DNA from: Pseudomonas sp. TH41
GTDB lineage: Bacteria > Pseudomonadota > Gammaproteobacteria > Pseudomonadales > Pseudomonadaceae
Direction of reading: 5' to 3'
Assembly: GCF_016650695.1 (NCBI RefSeq)
Contig: NZ_JAEKFH010000005.1
Coordinates: 186,001-250,000 of the forward strand
DNA: 64,000 bases
The position numbers were made by a program, and so were the translations under genes. Below, piece by piece: positions 43,213 to 52,225 of this stretch (its first letter is position 1; each line of letters starts with the position of its first letter). Below the pieces are notes generated by a model that worked only from the letters and a program-made list of their open reading frames with translations, was not told the DNA's origin and searched no databases.

Positions 43213-43311
43213 GTAGGAGCTGTCGAGTGAAACGAGGCTGCGATCTTTTGATGTTGTCTTTCAAGAGCAAGATCAAAAGATCGCAGCCTCGTTTCACTCG
43301 ACAGCTCCTAC
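43213..43311. repeat. Variant REP doublet with an extended stem
   Basis: Forty-base perfect arms at 43213-43252 and 43272-43311. The usual central CTGCCGCAGG is replaced by CTGTCGAGTGAAACGAGG in both arms, keeping the GTAGGAGCTG and GGCTGCGATCTTTTGAT flanks. Confidence 0.92.
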
Positions 43312-43327
43312 GGGGATTTGTGGGGGT

Positions 43328-44692
43328 TTAACGGATACCGGTGCCGGCCAGCGACTCGGCGGACCACTGGGCTTTGGACAGTGGATCGATGTACTTCAAG
43401 CCACCGTAAGGGCCGTAGAAACCGTTCACGTTGTAGGCACCGGAAACCAGGTCATAGAGCATATGGTTGATGGTGTCCGGGGCCTTCACGTCATAGCTGT
43501 AGGTCAGGTGCGAGAAGCCGCCACGGTAGAGCTGGCCACGCGCGTCATACTCGTCGGACGCCAGAGCGATCCAGCTGTCCTCGTCGAGGTAGAAGGTACG
43601 TTTGCTGTAGATGTGGCGCTTGCCCGGTTTGAGCGTGGCCTCGACCACCCACACCCGGTGCAACTCCCAGCGCAGCAGGTCAGGGTTCACATGGTTGGCC
43701 TTCATCACGTCGGCCGCGTCCTTGTGGTAGCTCAGCTTGTAGGTGTTGTACGGCACGTAGAGTTCTTTCTTGCCGGCCAGCTTGAAGTCATAACGGTCCA
43801 TCGCACCGTTGAACAGGAAAGCGTCGTCGTAGGTCGCGGCGCCGACAGTGCCTGGGTTTGGCGTGTCATAGGCCAGGTCCGGCGCCAGTTTCACCCGACG
43901 TTGTCCAGGCAAGTATTGCCAGGCGCGACGCGGTTGTTTCAACGGGTTGACCGAGTCCATCAGCAGCAGCGCTTCACCGGCACGACGGGCCGGGCCGGTG
44001 TAAGTCAGCTTGATCTTGTAGAAGGGTTCATCGGGTGTCACAGGTCCCACTGCTCGCGTCGAGGCGTAGAGCGGGTATTCAATGTTGAAAACGCCTGTGG
44101 AGCTCAATGATGCAGCGCCGGACGAGTCAACGTTCCAGGAATCATATTTGTTGGTCATGGCCACGCCTTGATAGCGCAGCAAGTGGTTCCACATCGCTTC
44201 GTTGCCGTCCGCCGGGATCGGGAACGGCACACCCGGCAGAACGTTTTCCAGGCTCAGGCCACCGTCGGTGGTCTTGGCGGTCACGGCGTTTTTCGCGGTG
44301 TTGTCCAGCACCCCTTGCGGCAGCGCAACGCTGCGGTGAGTCGGGTAGACGTCGAGGCGATAGGACGGATAGCGGCTAAGCAACGCCTGACTCGTCGCGG
44401 TGAGTTTGTCTTTCTGCTCGGCCAGGTTTTTGCTGGTGATCACCAGACGCGGCTTCTCAGCCTCGAACGGGTCCGGGCGGAACGCGTCGCCGGTTTTGAA
44501 CCCGGCCGGGATCGCGGTCAGGCCACCGGTGTACGCCGGAATGCTGCCATCGGCGTTGGCGGCTTTGTCAGCGCCCACGGCGGTCAGGCTGGTGCCGAGT
44601 TTCGCGGCCTGGTCGGCACTGACCGCCGCATGGGCGGAGCCTGCGACGGCCAGCACCAGGGCGGTGGCCAATACTGATTTGATGAAATACAT
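43328..44692 (-). CDS. DUF1329 outer-membrane-associated protein
   Basis: A 454-residue exported protein with signal peptide MYFIKSVLATALVLAVAGSA. The DUF1329 body contains GSIPAYTGGLTAIPAGFK, YPTHRSVALPQGVLDNTAKN, RRAWQYLPGQRRVKLAPDL and the C-terminal NVNGFYGPYGGLKYID. The family has a LolA/LolB-like fold and is encoded with DUF1302 proteins. In clusters for steroids and similar lipophilic substrates the pair is thought to help substrate pass the outer membrane. The DUF1302 gene lies 32 bases upstream. A variant REP doublet separates it from the YCF48-like gene. Confidence 0.92.
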   Translation of the reverse strand: MYFIKSVLATALVLAVAGSAHAAVSADQAAKLGTSLTAVGADKAANADGSIPAYTGGLTAIPAGFKTGDAFRPDPFEAEKPRLVITSKNLAEQKDKLTATSQALLSRYPSYRLDVYPTHRSVALPQGVLDNTAKNAVTAKTTDGGLSLENVLPGVPFPIPADGNEAMWNHLLRYQGVAMTNKYDSWNVDSSGAASLSSTGVFNIEYPLYASTRAVGPVTPDEPFYKIKLTYTGPARRAGEALLLMDSVNPLKQPRRAWQYLPGQRRVKLAPDLAYDTPNPGTVGAATYDDAFLFNGAMDRYDFKLAGKKELYVPYNTYKLSYHKDAADVMKANHVNPDLLRWELHRVWVVEATLKPGKRHIYSKRTFYLDEDSWIALASDEYDARGQLYRGGFSHLTYSYDVKAPDTINHMLYDLVSGAYNVNGFYGPYGGLKYIDPLSKAQWSAESLAGTGIR

Positions 44693-44724
44693 GGGGTGTC
44701 TCCTGTTAACGCACAGCTCGAAGA

Positions 44725-46554
44725 TCAGAGGGTGGTTTTGAAAGTGAAAGTGACCATGCCGCGATCCTTGAGCTGGGCCACGGTACCGGCAAACGCTGTG
44801 GCTTGGCCGGGAACGCAGTTGTACTGACCATTGGCACCCGGCGCAGCTCCGTCGCCATGTACCGAGGCGTTACCCGCAGAACCGCAGGTGTCGAAGTCGC
44901 CGAAGTTGTCGACGTACTTGAGGTCGAAACGATATTGGCTGCGCACGTCCATGCCGACGCCGACCGAGTAGCTGCCGGTGCCTTTGTTGCCGCCCAGTTG
45001 CACGGAGGACTGACCCGCGAGACCGACGTTGTAAGTGACCGGCAGGGACATATCGATGCCGGGGAAGACCTGGTACCAGGTCGGGTTGAAGTTCATGCCG
45101 AGGATGTAGTTGTCCTTGGAGACCTTGTCGACGCCGTGATACCAATCCTCGCCTTTGAACAGTTGCTTGTTATCCGTCACGTCGAGCCAGCGGCTATAGC
45201 CGAGTTCGACCAGCAACGAGGAAGTATCCCAGAGCGGGGTTTCGCCAAACGTGGTCAGACCGTTGAGCACGGCGTGTACGGTATTACCGCGAGCGACGCC
45301 GTTTTGGCCGTCAAAGCTGGCAATAAAACCCGGTGCATTCGCCGCACCCAATGTCGGGTTGACGGTCGCCGGAACGCTGGACAGCGGCATGTTGTGGCGA
45401 TAGTTGAGGTCGAAACCGACGCTCACGCCGGCGATGCTCTTGGCCAGGCTGAAGCCGTAGACGTCGATGTCATCGACGTAGAACTGGTTGTAACTGCCGG
45501 CAGTACCCGAGATCAACTGAGCCGGGCCCACCGCGGTCGGTTGCAGCACCAGGTTAGGCAGGATGTCCGAGGTTTTGCGGTAGTAGAGGCCCAGGGTGCC
45601 GTCGAGCCACGCCGGGCTCCACTTGGCCATCAGGCCGAAGTCGCCGTGGTTGTCAGGGGTGTACGTGTGCCCGTTGGTGAGGCGCAGGAACTCATTGGCG
45701 CCCAAAGGACCAGGCGTCCCGAAACGAGGATTCTGTGCAGCGATCAGCGACAGGTTGTGGCCACCGCTCTGGATGCCGTCGTTGAAGCCCAGGTACGTGC
45801 CCGACTCCGGCAGCCGTGCGGCGTCCCAGTCGAGGAAGTACTGCGCGGCCAGGGTCAGTTCCTGGTTGACGGTGAAGCTGGTGGACAGCTGGTTACGCGG
45901 GATAAACAGCTCTTTGGCTTCGGTGCCCGGTACCGCGAGGGCCTTGGACAAGTCGAGACCCGACTGGCCATAACTGTTGCCGTGAGCGAAAGCCAGCACG
46001 CTCTCGCCCCAGTACAGGGTGTGCTTGCCGGCCTTGCCGCTGAGCAGCGATTCATCGCCGATTTCGGTGCTGCCAAACACAAAGGCGTCGAGGATCTCCG
46101 AGGACGGGCCGTTGTAGTAACGATCGGCATAGCCACTCTGGTGCTGCGAATCAGGCTTGCCGTTATTGAGCTGGTTGGTCGACGGGTTATAGCTACCGAT
46201 ATCATCGTAGGCATGGTCATACCAGCTGTTGGCACTGACCCGGAAACCCATTTGTTTTTTGTACACCACGTCGAGTTCCGACAGCACGTCGAGACGTTGG
46301 GCGACAGGGCTACCGGACGAGAAATTGCGGTCGCCGTCGTTGTTGTTCCACGCATTGGCCAGCTTGCTGTTCGGCGCTTCGACACGCTGTGCATAGTTGA
46401 ACTTCAAGGTGTTGTCGAAACGTACCGACACGTCCTCATTCCCCGTATCGAACTCGAACGCCTGCGCAGGCGAAATGCCCAGCCCGGCAAGAATCGCCGA
46501 AGCCAGAAGCCCGCGCCGCAGATTTGGATGGCAGATCTTATTGTTGTTATTCAT
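44725..46554 (-). CDS. DUF1302 outer-membrane protein
   Basis: A 609-residue predicted beta-barrel. An N-terminal Asn-rich leader (MNNNNK) and a signal peptide (LLASAILAGLGISPAQA) precede FEFDTGNEDVSVRFDNTLKF, the typical DUF1302 opening. Blocks such as LDVLSELDVVYKK, HTLYWGESVLAFAHGNSYGQ and LMAKWSPAWLDGTLGLYYRK are conserved in the family. It is the first gene of the minus-strand set with DUF1329, and probably forms an outer-membrane channel or receptor for a hydrophobic compound. No regulator binding site was identified upstream. Confidence 0.92.
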   Translation of the reverse strand: MNNNNKICHPNLRRGLLASAILAGLGISPAQAFEFDTGNEDVSVRFDNTLKFNYAQRVEAPNSKLANAWNNNDGDRNFSSGSPVAQRLDVLSELDVVYKKQMGFRVSANSWYDHAYDDIGSYNPSTNQLNNGKPDSQHQSGYADRYYNGPSSEILDAFVFGSTEIGDESLLSGKAGKHTLYWGESVLAFAHGNSYGQSGLDLSKALAVPGTEAKELFIPRNQLSTSFTVNQELTLAAQYFLDWDAARLPESGTYLGFNDGIQSGGHNLSLIAAQNPRFGTPGPLGANEFLRLTNGHTYTPDNHGDFGLMAKWSPAWLDGTLGLYYRKTSDILPNLVLQPTAVGPAQLISGTAGSYNQFYVDDIDVYGFSLAKSIAGVSVGFDLNYRHNMPLSSVPATVNPTLGAANAPGFIASFDGQNGVARGNTVHAVLNGLTTFGETPLWDTSSLLVELGYSRWLDVTDNKQLFKGEDWYHGVDKVSKDNYILGMNFNPTWYQVFPGIDMSLPVTYNVGLAGQSSVQLGGNKGTGSYSVGVGMDVRSQYRFDLKYVDNFGDFDTCGSAGNASVHGDGAAPGANGQYNCVPGQATAFAGTVAQLKDRGMVTFTFKTTL

Positions 46555-46969
46555 CTAGCGTGCTCGCCTTCTCTGTGGATTCACGAAAAGTCATTCAGGA
46601 AAATGCCGATTCCGGCTGCGCCCTGCTCTAAGGGGCACACGCTGAATCGGTCGAGACTGTTGTATCGCGAGGGGTGGGTGGGTCGCCGGTCAATTGGGCC
46701 AAATCATCGGTCAGCACAACGTGGGCGCGACAAAGCACCCATCGCGCACCCGCCGATACCCCCGATCTCCCCGATTTCCCTCTGTAGGAGCTGCCGAAGG
46801 CTGCGATCTTTTGATTTTGCTTTTAAAGGCAAGATCAAAAGATCGCAGCCTTCGGCAGCTCCTACAGGGGGGCGTGCATTCTCGAAACATGCCGAAAACG
46901 CTTCGTTAATCCGATGTGCGCAGCACCGGCTAACGTTTACCCGACAACATCTTTATGGAGGGCAACGGA
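46555..46969. other. Spacer between DUF1302 and the RAYT remnant
   Basis: This 415-base divergent spacer holds the DUF1302 promoter region and a REP doublet (46782-46867). Apart from the doublet, I see only a GC-rich stretch with repeated CCCGAT motifs (46760-46780) and no gene. Confidence 0.6.
46782..46867. repeat. REP doublet upstream of the RAYT gene
   Basis: Perfect 34-base arms at 46782-46815 and 46834-46867, loop-tip variant CCGAAGG/CCTTCGG, around an 18-base spacer. It lies about 100 bases before the transposase-like gene. Confidence 0.93.
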
Positions 46970-47423
46970 ATGCCTGTCGCTGCAAACGGATGTCACCTGC
47001 GCAAGGGGCGGGTTTCTGAATCGGGGCGGGTTTATTTGCTGACTGCCATCACTTATCAGCGAAAACCAGTCTTTGCAGATTGGCGGGTGGGACGCCTTCT
47101 GGTCGAACAACTGCGTAGTGCAGACAGCGATGGTGACCTCAATGGCCTGGGTCGTCATGCCCGACCACCTTCATTGGTTGTTTCAACTGCAACACGGTGC
47201 CCTGTCTGAGCTTGTGTGCCGCATCAAATCCCGAAGCAGCCGCTCGATCAATCTCATGCGGGGCGATAGCGGCCGATTATGGCAACAGGGTTACTACGAC
47301 CGTGCTTTGCGCCGCGATGAGAACCTTAAGGACGCCGCGCGCTACATCGTCATGAATCCGATACGCGCGGGCCTGGTGAAACGCGTAGGCGATTACCCAT
47401 TATGGGATGCCATTTGGATTTGA
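46970..47423 (+). pseudogene. REP-associated tyrosine transposase (RAYT), frameshifted
   Basis: A Y1-type HUH transposase of about 150 codons read in two frames. Frame one (ATG at 46970, GGAGGG upstream) gives the N-terminus with RVYLLTAITYQRKPVF and runs to about 47130. The matching continuation is in the next frame: MAWVVMPDHLHWLFQL with the HxH metal-binding pair, then GRLWQQGYYDRALRRDENL with the catalytic-type tyrosine, and ARYIVMNPIRAGLV. The shift, near 47125-47145, equals one extra base or two missing. RAYTs are thought to mobilise REP sequences; this copy is flanked on both sides by REP doublets of one family. A sequencing error cannot be excluded. Confidence 0.82.
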
Positions 47424-47435
47424 CACAGACCCCCA

Positions 47436-47524
47436 GTAGGAGCTGCCGAAGGCTGCGATCTTTTGATCTTCTCGATATTGCTGAAAATCAAGATCAAAAG
47501 ATCGCAGCCTTCGGCAGCTCCTAC
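47436..47524. repeat. REP doublet downstream of the RAYT gene
   Basis: Perfect 35-base arms at 47436-47470 and 47490-47524, same loop-tip variant (CCGAAGG/CCTTCGG) as the doublet upstream of the transposase. It begins 12 bases after the RAYT stop. Confidence 0.93.
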
Positions 47525-47545
47525 AGGGCCGCGACAAATTGATCT

Positions 47546-48595
47546 TCAACCCTGCTGACGAAAATCCGTGGGCGATAACCCGGTCCACCGTTTGAAGGCG
47601 CGGGTGAAGTTGCTGGTGTCGCTGAAGCCCAGCAGAAAGGTGATTTCCGTGACCGGGCGTGAGGCCTGGCTCAGGTAGCTGCAGGCCAGCTCCTTGCGGG
47701 TGTCGTCGAGCAATTGCTGAAAGTTTGTTCCGCGCTGGGACAGTTTGAGTTGCAACTTTGTCGGGCTCATGCACAAGGCGCTGGCCACCTTGTCCCGGGT
47801 GCAATCGCCGTCCGGGAGGAACTCGATGATCTTCTGGGTCACACCCGTGATGACGTCACTTTTATCCAGACGTGCCAGATAGCTGATGATGATGTTGTCG
47901 TTGACCTGAGCCAGTTCCGGGCAGGATCCGCTGAGCGCCTGCACAAGCTCAGCCTTGTCGAACACCAGCAAGCTGGAAGCCTGACCGAACAACACCGGCG
48001 CCCTGAACAACGACAGATACGGCCCGGCGCCCTCATGGGGCATCGGTCGGCACAATTCGACTCGTAAAGGCTTGAACTCCTGTTTGTAGAGCAACCGCAT
48101 CGTGCGTATCAGAAACCCGAAAAACGCATCTTCGGTCTCGCTGCAGAGCTCAAGCAAGTGATCGAACCGCATCAGGACCTGATCGTCAGTCTGGGTGACA
48201 TTGGCCTTGGCGACCTGGGATACCAAGCGGAAATAGCGCTCCAGCCGCCGACAGAAATCCATCAACGTGCCGCTGGCCGCCAGGGAATAGCCCAAGGCAT
48301 GCAGGTGAGTCAGATGAATATGCTTGGCCACGGCCAGCCCGAAATACGGGTTGTTGGTCACATCGACGCAGGCTCGATACAGACGCGTCATCGTAGCGAC
48401 CGGTAAACGGGTCATCGGATCGGTGGAGACACCCAGCGCAATCCCCATGGCGCTAAAAATCCGTTTGCTGTCCACACCACTGGCGTCCAGCGCCCGGGCG
48501 ATGGCCACGGTGTAGCTGCCAATGGTGGTGGGTTGTAACGTCTCTTCACGCAACGAAATTTCGTCGCCCGACGTCTCCATTTTCGAATCTGACAT
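47546..48595 (-). CDS. AraC-family transcriptional regulator
   Basis: A 349-residue regulator with an N-terminal arabinose-binding-type sensor domain (PF12625-like) and a C-terminal double helix-turn-helix. The latter includes DKVASALCMSPTKLQLKLS and VTEITFLLGFSDTSNFTRAF followed by RWTGLSPTDFRQ. This group controls lipid, hydroxy acid or hydrophobic compound catabolism in pseudomonads. The ATG at 48595 has AACAGGCAGGCAC upstream; a start at 48646 adds 17 residues. It is divergent from the GMC dehydrogenase gene across 210 bases, so it probably controls that gene and perhaps the cluster. Confidence 0.9.
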   Translation of the reverse strand: MSDSKMETSGDEISLREETLQPTTIGSYTVAIARALDASGVDSKRIFSAMGIALGVSTDPMTRLPVATMTRLYRACVDVTNNPYFGLAVAKHIHLTHLHALGYSLAASGTLMDFCRRLERYFRLVSQVAKANVTQTDDQVLMRFDHLLELCSETEDAFFGFLIRTMRLLYKQEFKPLRVELCRPMPHEGAGPYLSLFRAPVLFGQASSLLVFDKAELVQALSGSCPELAQVNDNIIISYLARLDKSDVITGVTQKIIEFLPDGDCTRDKVASALCMSPTKLQLKLSQRGTNFQQLLDDTRKELACSYLSQASRPVTEITFLLGFSDTSNFTRAFKRWTGLSPTDFRQQG

Positions 48596-48805
48596 GTGCC
48601 TGCCTGTTGGGGATGCGAACGCCGATACTCGCTCTCGATTTTGCATCGGTCAATGATCAGTCAAGGATCTGCCCGCGATGTTCCAGTGCTTGGCGCGATA
48701 GCCACCTTCCCCGCTGACCAGCGAATTCATTCAATTGACCAGTGACGAAACGTCGATGTGCTCACAATGCGCTCAAGTTATGCCTCGAATAAAGAGAAGA
48801 AAAGC

Positions 48806-50467
48806 ATGAGCCAGATCGCAGAATTCGATTACATCGTGGTGGGCGCGGGCGCTGCCGGCTGTGTGGTCGCCAGTCGACTGTCAGAAGACCCGGCTGTTTC
48901 GGTGTGCTTGCTGGAGGCCGGTGGCCCGGACACCAATCCGCTGGTGCACATGCCGGCTGGCGTCGCGGCCATGGTGCCGACCTCGATCAATAACTGGCAG
49001 TATCAGACTGTGCCGCAGACGGGGCTGAATGGCCGGGTCGGTTATCAGCCTCGGGGCAAGACCCTGGGCGGCAGTTCTTCGATCAATGCCATGGCCTACC
49101 ACCGTGGCCACCCGGAAGACTTCGACCGATGGGCGGCGTTGGGCAACCCAGGATGGAGCTATCAAGAGGTGTTGCCGTTCTTCAAGCGCGCCGAGCACAA
49201 CGAACACTTCAAGGACGCGTTGCACGGCCAGAACGGCCCGCTCAATGTGCGCTTCCACTCCTCGCCCAATCCGTTTGGCGAAACCTTCGTCGAGGCGGGT
49301 ATTCAGGCGGGTTACCCGGCGTGCCCCGATCAGAACGGCGCGAGCATGGAAGGTTTCGGCCGCGTGCAGGTGATGCAAAAGGACGGACAGCGTTGCAGCG
49401 CGGCCAAAGCCTACCTGACACCCAACCGCCACCGGACGAATCTGCACATCGAAACCCACGCCCACGCCACGCGAATTGTCTTCGACGGCAAGCGGGCCGT
49501 TGGCGTTGAGTTCGTGCAGAACGGCGTAAAGCGCCGTGTGCACGCGCGCCATGAGGTAGTTCTGAGTTCCGGCGCCTTCAACTCGCCGCAGCTACTGCTG
49601 TTGTCCGGTGTCGGTCCGACCAACGACCTGCTGAAGCTCGATATCCCGGTGGTTCATGAACTGCCGGGCGTGGGCCAGAACCTGGTCGATCACATCGATT
49701 ACGTGCACTCCTACCGCGTCAAGTCGCGCCACCTGATCGGCCTGTCGCTGGCAGGCGTCTGGGACATGACCAAAGCCGCTATCCGTTACTGGCGTCGTCG
49801 CAGTGGTCCGCTGACCACCAATTTTGCCGAGGCCTGTGCGTTCGTCAAAACCTCTGCCGAGTTGCGTCAGGCCGACATTGAACTGGCGCTGACCATTGCC
49901 ATGTTTGCCGACCATGGCCGCACGCTGTATCGCGGTCACGGCCTTAGCGTGCATGCCTGCCTTCTGCATCCAAAGAGCATTGGGCAACTGAAACTGGCCA
50001 GCGCCGACCCCATGGTGCCACCGCTGATCGACCCGGCATTCCTGACCCACCCGGACGACATCAAGACGCTGATCCAGGGCTATCGAGTGATTCAAAAAGT
50101 CATGGCGACAAACGCCTTCAAGGCCTTCAACCCACAGGACGTGATTGAAACGCCGATGAACACCGACGCCGAGATCGAACAGGTCCTGCGCAACCGTTCC
50201 GACACCCTCTATCACCCGGTGGGCACGTGCAAAATGGGTACGGATGCCATGGCGGTGGTGGACGCAACGTTGAAGGTTCACGGCATGGAAGGTTTGCGTG
50301 TGGTCGACGCCTCCATCATGCCGACTATCATTGGATGCAGCACCACGGCAGCCACCGTGATGATCGGCGAAAAGGCCGCCGAATTTATCCGCCTGCATCG
50401 CGCGGCCAGCGCCTCTACCGCATCGGAGGACGATCATGCGTCCAGCACGCTTCATCACCCCGCATAA
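48806..50467 (+). CDS. GMC-family alcohol dehydrogenase (choline/AlkJ-like)
   Basis: A 553-residue FAD oxidoreductase. The FAD motif is YIVVGAGAAGCVVASRLSE with VCLLEAGG; then GKTLGGSSSINAMAYHRG, and VVLSSGAFNSPQLLLLSGVG (GMC signature 2). The C-terminal HPVGTCKMG bears the catalytic histidine. Relatives oxidise alcohols such as medium-chain alkanols (AlkJ), polyethylene glycol or choline. I chose the ATG at 48806, with AAAGAGAAG upstream. The small membrane protein gene overlaps its last 32 bases. In this cluster it would oxidise the alcohol released by a sulfatase. Confidence 0.92.
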   Translation: MSQIAEFDYIVVGAGAAGCVVASRLSEDPAVSVCLLEAGGPDTNPLVHMPAGVAAMVPTSINNWQYQTVPQTGLNGRVGYQPRGKTLGGSSSINAMAYHRGHPEDFDRWAALGNPGWSYQEVLPFFKRAEHNEHFKDALHGQNGPLNVRFHSSPNPFGETFVEAGIQAGYPACPDQNGASMEGFGRVQVMQKDGQRCSAAKAYLTPNRHRTNLHIETHAHATRIVFDGKRAVGVEFVQNGVKRRVHARHEVVLSSGAFNSPQLLLLSGVGPTNDLLKLDIPVVHELPGVGQNLVDHIDYVHSYRVKSRHLIGLSLAGVWDMTKAAIRYWRRRSGPLTTNFAEACAFVKTSAELRQADIELALTIAMFADHGRTLYRGHGLSVHACLLHPKSIGQLKLASADPMVPPLIDPAFLTHPDDIKTLIQGYRVIQKVMATNAFKAFNPQDVIETPMNTDAEIEQVLRNRSDTLYHPVGTCKMGTDAMAVVDATLKVHGMEGLRVVDASIMPTIIGCSTTAATVMIGEKAAEFIRLHRAASASTASEDDHASSTLHHPA

Positions 50468-50795
50468 GTTGCTGACGGTTGCAGCCGTTGTCGAACTGGC
50501 TACCGGGGCGGCGTTGCTGCTCACACCCGGACTGTTCAGCCATCTGCTGCTGGGGATTGCCGGAACCGACGCCACCAACCTGTTCGCGCGGTTCTTTGGT
50601 GTTGCGCTAATCGCGTTCGGCATTGCCTGTTGGCCACGGCCGGACAGTATCGCCGCGATCCGCGCGATGCTGTTCTACAACGGGGCCATCGCGTTGTACC
50701 TGGCGTATGTCGGCGTGTTTGTCAGCAGCGGGTTGTTGCTGTGGCCCGCCGTTGTTTTTCACGCCGTGATGACTGCGTTGTTTCTCCGTCGTTAA
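50436..50795 (+). CDS. Small four-helix membrane protein
   Basis: A 119-residue protein with about four membrane helices: LLTVAAVVELATGAALLL, LFARFFGVALIAFGIAC, IRAMLFYNGAIALYLAYVG and LWPAVVFHAVMTALFL. It starts at ATG 50436 with GGAGGACGATC upstream, inside the end of the GMC gene, so the two are translationally linked. I do not recognise a function. A quinone-linked role with the dehydrogenase is possible but unsupported. Confidence 0.75.
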   Translation: MRPARFITPHKLLTVAAVVELATGAALLLTPGLFSHLLLGIAGTDATNLFARFFGVALIAFGIACWPRPDSIAAIRAMLFYNGAIALYLAYVGVFVSSGLLLWPAVVFHAVMTALFLRR

Positions 50796-50812
50796 CGTCC
50801 CTGCAGGGATGT

Positions 50813-50910
50813 GTAGGAGCGAGCTTGCTCGCGATGGACGTGAACGATGACGCGTACTGTCTGGAAAAATGCGCCGCCTTCAAATTTATCGCGAGCAAGC
50901 TCGCTCCTAC
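50813..50910. repeat. Inverted repeat of the GTAGGAGCGAGCTTGCTCGCGA family
   Basis: Perfect 23-base arms at 50813-50835 and 50888-50910. It is a REP family different from the dominant one but common in fluorescent pseudomonads. It lies between the membrane protein gene and the racemase-type gene. Confidence 0.88.
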
Positions 50911-50972
50911 GATCCATGTTGGAGCATTTTGATCTTCCCCCCAAAATTCTATTGATCCAAAGGAGTACTCGC

Positions 50973-52100
50973 ATGGGCGTATTGGACGGCGTTCGTATCG
51001 TCGAAATCGCTGGCATCGGCCCGGGGCCGTTTTGTGGCATGTTGCTGGCCGACATGGGCGCCGAGGTGATTCTGGTCGAGCGTGCCGGCACCAAGGGCGG
51101 TGACATGCTCGACCTTGGCAAGCACGCCATCGTCAATCGAGGCAAACAGTCGATCGCCCTGGACCTGAAGGATCCCGAAGCCATCGAAGCGGTGTTGCGC
51201 CTGATCGAAGGCGCTGACGCACTGATCGAAGGCATGCGCCCGGGCGTCATGGAGCGTCTCGGCCTCGGTCCGCAGGTCTGCCTGGCACGCAACCCGAGGC
51301 TGGTTTACGGGCGCATGACCGGTTGGGGTCAGCAAGGCCCATTGGCGCAAGCAGCCGGCCACGACCTCAATTACATCGCGCTGTCCGGCGCCTTGTGGTT
51401 CAGCGGCGAGGCCGGTCAGCCACCGATGGCGCCCCCTACGCTGGTGGGCGATCTGGGCGGCGGCGCGTTGTACCTGGCGATGGGTATTCTGGCCGGGATC
51501 ATCAACGCCAGCACCAATGGCGTCGGCCAGGTGGTGGACGCGGCGATTGTCGATGGCAGCGCCAACCTGATGAACCTGTTGCTCTCTGCGCACTCTGCGG
51601 GCCAACAACCACTGGAGCGCGGTTGCGGGCTGCTCGATGGCGCGCACTGGGCACGCACTTATGCCTGCGCCGACGGCTTGTTCGTCAGCGTGCAAGCCCT
51701 CGAACCGCAGTTCAATGCGCTGCTGTTCAACAAACTCGGCCTGGGCGATGACCCGGATTTCAAGAGTCCGTACGATCCACGCCTGTGGGCACCGTTGCGC
51801 GAGCGATTGACGACAGTGTTTGCCAGCCAACCGCGCCAGCATTGGATCGACCTGCTGGAGGGCAGCGATGCCTGCTTCGCTCCAGTACTGACGCCGGCCG
51901 AAGCCCTGACGCACCCGCACATGGCGGAACGTGGTGTGTATTCGCGCAACGACGGTGTACTGCAAGCGGCGCCGGCACCACGCTTCTCGACAACCCCTTC
52001 GGTGGCCGGCGCAGTGCCCAAACGCGGCGCAAACGGCGCACAGATACTGCGTAAAGCAGGTTTGAGTGACGCCCAGATCGAACGACTGATTATCACCTGA
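50973..52100 (+). CDS. Alpha-methylacyl-CoA racemase-type CoA-transferase III protein
   Basis: A 375-residue CaiB/BaiF-fold protein. The N-terminus VRIVEIAGIGPGPFCGMLLA and VILVERAG are typical of alpha-methylacyl-CoA racemases. The active-site elements fit that group: GHDLNYIALSGAL with His130 and VGDLGGGALYLAMGI with Asp160, matching the His/Asp pair of the mycobacterial racemase. Racemases of this kind epimerise 2-methylacyl-CoA so that it can enter beta-oxidation. The ATG at 50973 follows AAAGGAGTACTCGC; upstream in-frame codons cross the REP unit and are not coding. A CoA-transferase role is the alternative. Confidence 0.88.
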   Translation: MGVLDGVRIVEIAGIGPGPFCGMLLADMGAEVILVERAGTKGGDMLDLGKHAIVNRGKQSIALDLKDPEAIEAVLRLIEGADALIEGMRPGVMERLGLGPQVCLARNPRLVYGRMTGWGQQGPLAQAAGHDLNYIALSGALWFSGEAGQPPMAPPTLVGDLGGGALYLAMGILAGIINASTNGVGQVVDAAIVDGSANLMNLLLSAHSAGQQPLERGCGLLDGAHWARTYACADGLFVSVQALEPQFNALLFNKLGLGDDPDFKSPYDPRLWAPLRERLTTVFASQPRQHWIDLLEGSDACFAPVLTPAEALTHPHMAERGVYSRNDGVLQAAPAPRFSTTPSVAGAVPKRGANGAQILRKAGLSDAQIERLIIT

Positions 52101-52112
52101 ACACCGCAATCC

Positions 52113-52204
52113 CTGTGGGAGCGGGCTTGCTCGCGAAAGCGGTGTGTCATGCGACGTTGATGTCGACTGACACTCCGTCTTCGCGAGCAAGCCCGCTCCC
52201 ACAG
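52113..52204. repeat. Inverted repeat of the GGGAGCGGGCTTGCTCGCGAA family
   Basis: Perfect 25-base arms at 52113-52137 and 52180-52204, located between convergent stops, so it may also act as a terminator. This is a third REP-like family. Confidence 0.9.
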
Positions 52205-52225
52205 GTTCTGCATCTGGTCTGCCGG

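Noticed and set aside
44803..47019. A 738-codon open frame antisense to the DUF1302 gene
   Set aside because: It mirrors a clear outer-membrane protein gene on the other strand and runs through a REP doublet; its composition is typical of GC-rich shadow frames.
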